Shown: positions 44,559 to 46,082 of the stretch, in pieces
Layout of the letters: each line of letters starts with the position of its first letter
How positions within the stretch are numbered: position 1 is the stretch's first letter
Source of the DNA: an uncultured Acetatifactor sp.
GTDB lineage: Bacteria > Bacillota > Clostridia > Lachnospirales > Lachnospiraceae
Length of the DNA: 46,082 bases
Direction: 5' to 3'
Assembly (NCBI GenBank): GCA_947625475.1
Contig: CANQOL010000027.1
Span: 1-46,082 of the forward strand
Translations under genes and position numbers: made by a program
Notes under the pieces: generated by a model
What the model saw: the letters and a program-made list of their open reading frames with translations, nothing else
What the model was told of the DNA's origin: nothing
The model's database searches: none

Positions 44559-45785
44559 TTACTCTTCCACCGCCCCGCTGCTCTTTAACATGGCGTCCAG
44601 CAGATCCGGGTAGGGGAACTCCAGCTTCCGCCGGTCAAAAATTCCAAAATTCTCCCCGTCTCCCGTAAAGGCCCCGTTGTCCCACCAGATGCAGGGGACT
44701 CCGATCTCCCGGGCCTTGGTCAGATAATACTGCACCCACTTTACCCGCTCCGCCTCGTTGTCCTTGTTCATGGCGCCGAACTCCCCGATGATCACCGGCA
44801 CCCCCTTGTCGATAAACAGCTCCTTCAGGAGCCCCATCAGATGGTCAATGTCCCGGGTATCGTTGTTCCACTGGGAGGTGCCCGCCGTATTCAGGGCAAA
44901 ATCATAGGGGGTGTACGCGTGGACGGAGACAATCAGCTTCTCATCATCCGGAAGCTGAAGGGCCTTCAGCGCCGCATCGCTGGAGGAAGCTCCATAGCTG
45001 GGCACCATCAGATGCCGCAGGGTGTTGTTGCCCCCGGTGGCTCTCACCGCGTCCACAAAGACCTGGCAGAGGTGGTTGACCACTCTCTGGCCCTCCTCGT
45101 CCCCGCCGTTCCACTCCACGCTGGTGCCGATCTTCCTGGGCTCATTCATCCCCTCGAAGATCAGGTGCTCGTCGTAATCCTTAAAGCGCTCCGCAATCTG
45201 GGTCCAAAGGGCCGCCAGCTGCTCGCTGGCCGCCGCCTCATTTTCCTCGGAGGGGAAATGCCAGTCCTCATGGTGAATATTCAAAATCACATAGGCGCCC
45301 CGCCCGTAGGCGTAGTCCACCACCTCCTGAACCCGGTCCATCCAGGCCGGAAGCACATTGTAGGTGGGGGCCCCCGCCATCTGATTTCCCCAGGAAACCG
45401 GAATGCGGATCACATTAAAGCCCTTGTCCAGGATGGCGTCGATCATCTCCTGCTTGGTGGTAGGGTTCCCCCAGGCCCGCTCCGCAGCCTCCCCCACCTT
45501 GCCGGTGGAGTCCAAAGTGTTGCCCAGATTCCACCCCAGCTTCATCCGGCTTACCAGCTCCATAGAGGAAATGTCCGCAATGGTCAGCTCCCCCGGGTCG
45601 GAAGCCGCCTCTGACTCCCCCTGGGCGGCCTGGCTCTCCCCGCCTTCGGTCTCCGGTGTGCTCACGGATTCCGACACATTCACAGAGTCTGTCCCTTCCT
45701 TTTCCTCCGCTCCCTGGCCGCAGCCGGTGAAAACACCGGCCAGCAGAGCCCCGCACAAAAGGAGCGCCGTTATCTTTTTCTTCAT
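44559..45785 (-). CDS. GH5-family glycoside hydrolase lipoprotein (endoglucanase-like)
   Basis: 408 residues. A lipoprotein signal (MKKKITALLLCGALLAGVFT then GC, lipid Cys C22) is followed by an acidic linker (about 25-66) and the GH5 barrel. Seen: MKLGWNLGNTLDST, IRIPVSWG, NIHHEDWHFP, catalytic acid E215 in GMNEPR, VHAYTPYDF, and nucleophile E335 in IIGEFGAMN. Members cut beta-1,4-glucans or mannans; the precise target cannot be read. It would be anchored on the outer face of the membrane. Its own promoter lies upstream with a dyad over the -10 element. Confidence 0.93.
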   Translation of the reverse strand: MKKKITALLLCGALLAGVFTGCGQGAEEKEGTDSVNVSESVSTPETEGGESQAAQGESEAASDPGELTIADISSMELVSRMKLGWNLGNTLDSTGKVGEAAERAWGNPTTKQEMIDAILDKGFNVIRIPVSWGNQMAGAPTYNVLPAWMDRVQEVVDYAYGRGAYVILNIHHEDWHFPSEENEAAASEQLAALWTQIAERFKDYDEHLIFEGMNEPRKIGTSVEWNGGDEEGQRVVNHLCQVFVDAVRATGGNNTLRHLMVPSYGASSSDAALKALQLPDDEKLIVSVHAYTPYDFALNTAGTSQWNNDTRDIDHLMGLLKELFIDKGVPVIIGEFGAMNKDNEAERVKWVQYYLTKAREIGVPCIWWDNGAFTGDGENFGIFDRRKLEFPYPDLLDAMLKSSGAVEE

Positions 45786-45844
45786 ATCCGATCCTCCCTT
45801 GTCATTCTTCCCGGCCCTCCCGGCGCAGGCGCCCGGAGAGCCCG

Positions 45845-45886
45845 GCTCTTCCTCTCTATTTTACAGGGAAGAGCGCCTTTTGTCAC
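45845..45886 (-). promoter_or_regulatory. GH5 gene promoter with overlapping dyad
   Basis: Minus strand: GTGACA (45881-45886), 17 bp, TAAAAT (45858-45863). GCTCTTCC (45845-45852) and GGAAGAGC (45867-45874) are perfect arms with a 14-nt spacer centred on the -10 element. A sugar-responsive repressor site is a reasonable guess. Confidence 0.6.
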
Positions 45887-46002
45887 GCACATTTTTTAAA
45901 CCCTGCGGGGCCCCATTCCCCGGCCCCCGATCCTCCCGTTTCCCAGACCCGAGCGCAGCCGTTCCCTCTTTCTATTTCCACTTCCCTTTTGGGGATGGGC
46001 TA

Positions 46003-46082
46003 TGGTACAATTCTTTAGGAAAGTATCAGATTCAGGGCAGACAAAAAGAGCAGCCTGTATAGAAACTGAAGCTGCCCTGAAT
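46003..46082 (+). promoter_or_regulatory. Possible plus-strand promoter followed by an 11-bp inverted repeat at the window edge
   Basis: TACAAT (46006-46011) has an extended TGG before it but a poor -35. About 20 nt later ATTCAGGGCAG (46030-46040) and CTGCCCTGAAT (46072-46082) are perfect inverted arms that end exactly at the window edge, with GCAGC/GCTGC as an alternative inner pair. It could be a small RNA, a leader or a mobile-element end. Confidence 0.4.

Overview
The window looks like chromosomal DNA of a GC-rich, spore-forming, butyrate-producing clostridium, most likely a Lachnospiraceae member. The signs are a complete acetyl-CoA to butyryl-CoA operon, a SpoVAF-type sporulation protein, strong AGGAGG ribosome binding sites, near-consensus sigma-A promoters with 17-bp spacers, and a single-membrane envelope protein set (lipoprotein, SH3/NlpC-P60 protein, PopT). 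Assignments rest on reading the sequence and knowledge of families; no search was run.

Layout. 1-186 is the 3' end of a probable transposase. 490-8561 (minus) is a three-gene operon: a transmembrane Ser/Thr kinase, a small membrane protein with five exact 15-residue EETVY(L/F)G repeats, and a 1929-residue surface protein built of Ig-like modules. 8940-14955 (minus) is thl-crt-hbd-bcd-etfB-etfA. 15088-18733 (minus) holds an M23 peptidase, long-form hpf and an SH3-NlpC/P60 protein. Between the last two lies an AT-rich 450-bp stretch with a cluster of DnaA-box-like 9-mers. 18989-20518 (plus) is tcdA plus an SDR reductase. 20593-23010 (minus) is a TPR-DUF4037-DUF4125 protein.

23185-24165 is an AT-rich island with an intact AbiEi antitoxin gene and an AbiEii toxin gene that has lost its catalytic middle. 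24330-27219 (plus) holds spoVAF and an AgcS-type symporter. 27230-28040 (minus) is a metallo-beta-lactamase-fold gene preceded by an overlapping small membrane ORF with a TTG start. 28302-30882 (plus) is an XRE regulator with an ABC exporter. Next come a DUF1835/DUF3658 gene, an aldo/keto reductase with a ferredoxin tail, and an SOS-type pair (Y-family polymerase plus YolD-like protein) behind a LexA-like box. The right end holds an RsmF-type rRNA methyltransferase, a Ca2+ P-type ATPase, a cytoplasmic sialate O-acetylesterase, a GntR/DUF5808 operon, PopT (DUF368) and a GH5 lipoprotein.

How the parts work together. The butyrate operon makes butyryl-CoA and probably reduces ferredoxin by Bcd/Etf electron bifurcation; the terminal butyrate-releasing enzyme is not in the window. 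The kinase operon is the best candidate for an undescribed system. The kinase domain and the repeat tail are both predicted to be cytoplasmic, and each repeat offers a Thr in a T-x-x-(L/F) context that forkhead-associated (FHA) domains can bind once phosphorylated, so the operon could link a sensed envelope signal to a large surface protein. The AbiE remnant, the DnaA-box cluster, the overlapping small ORF and several promoter dyads are further points worth testing.
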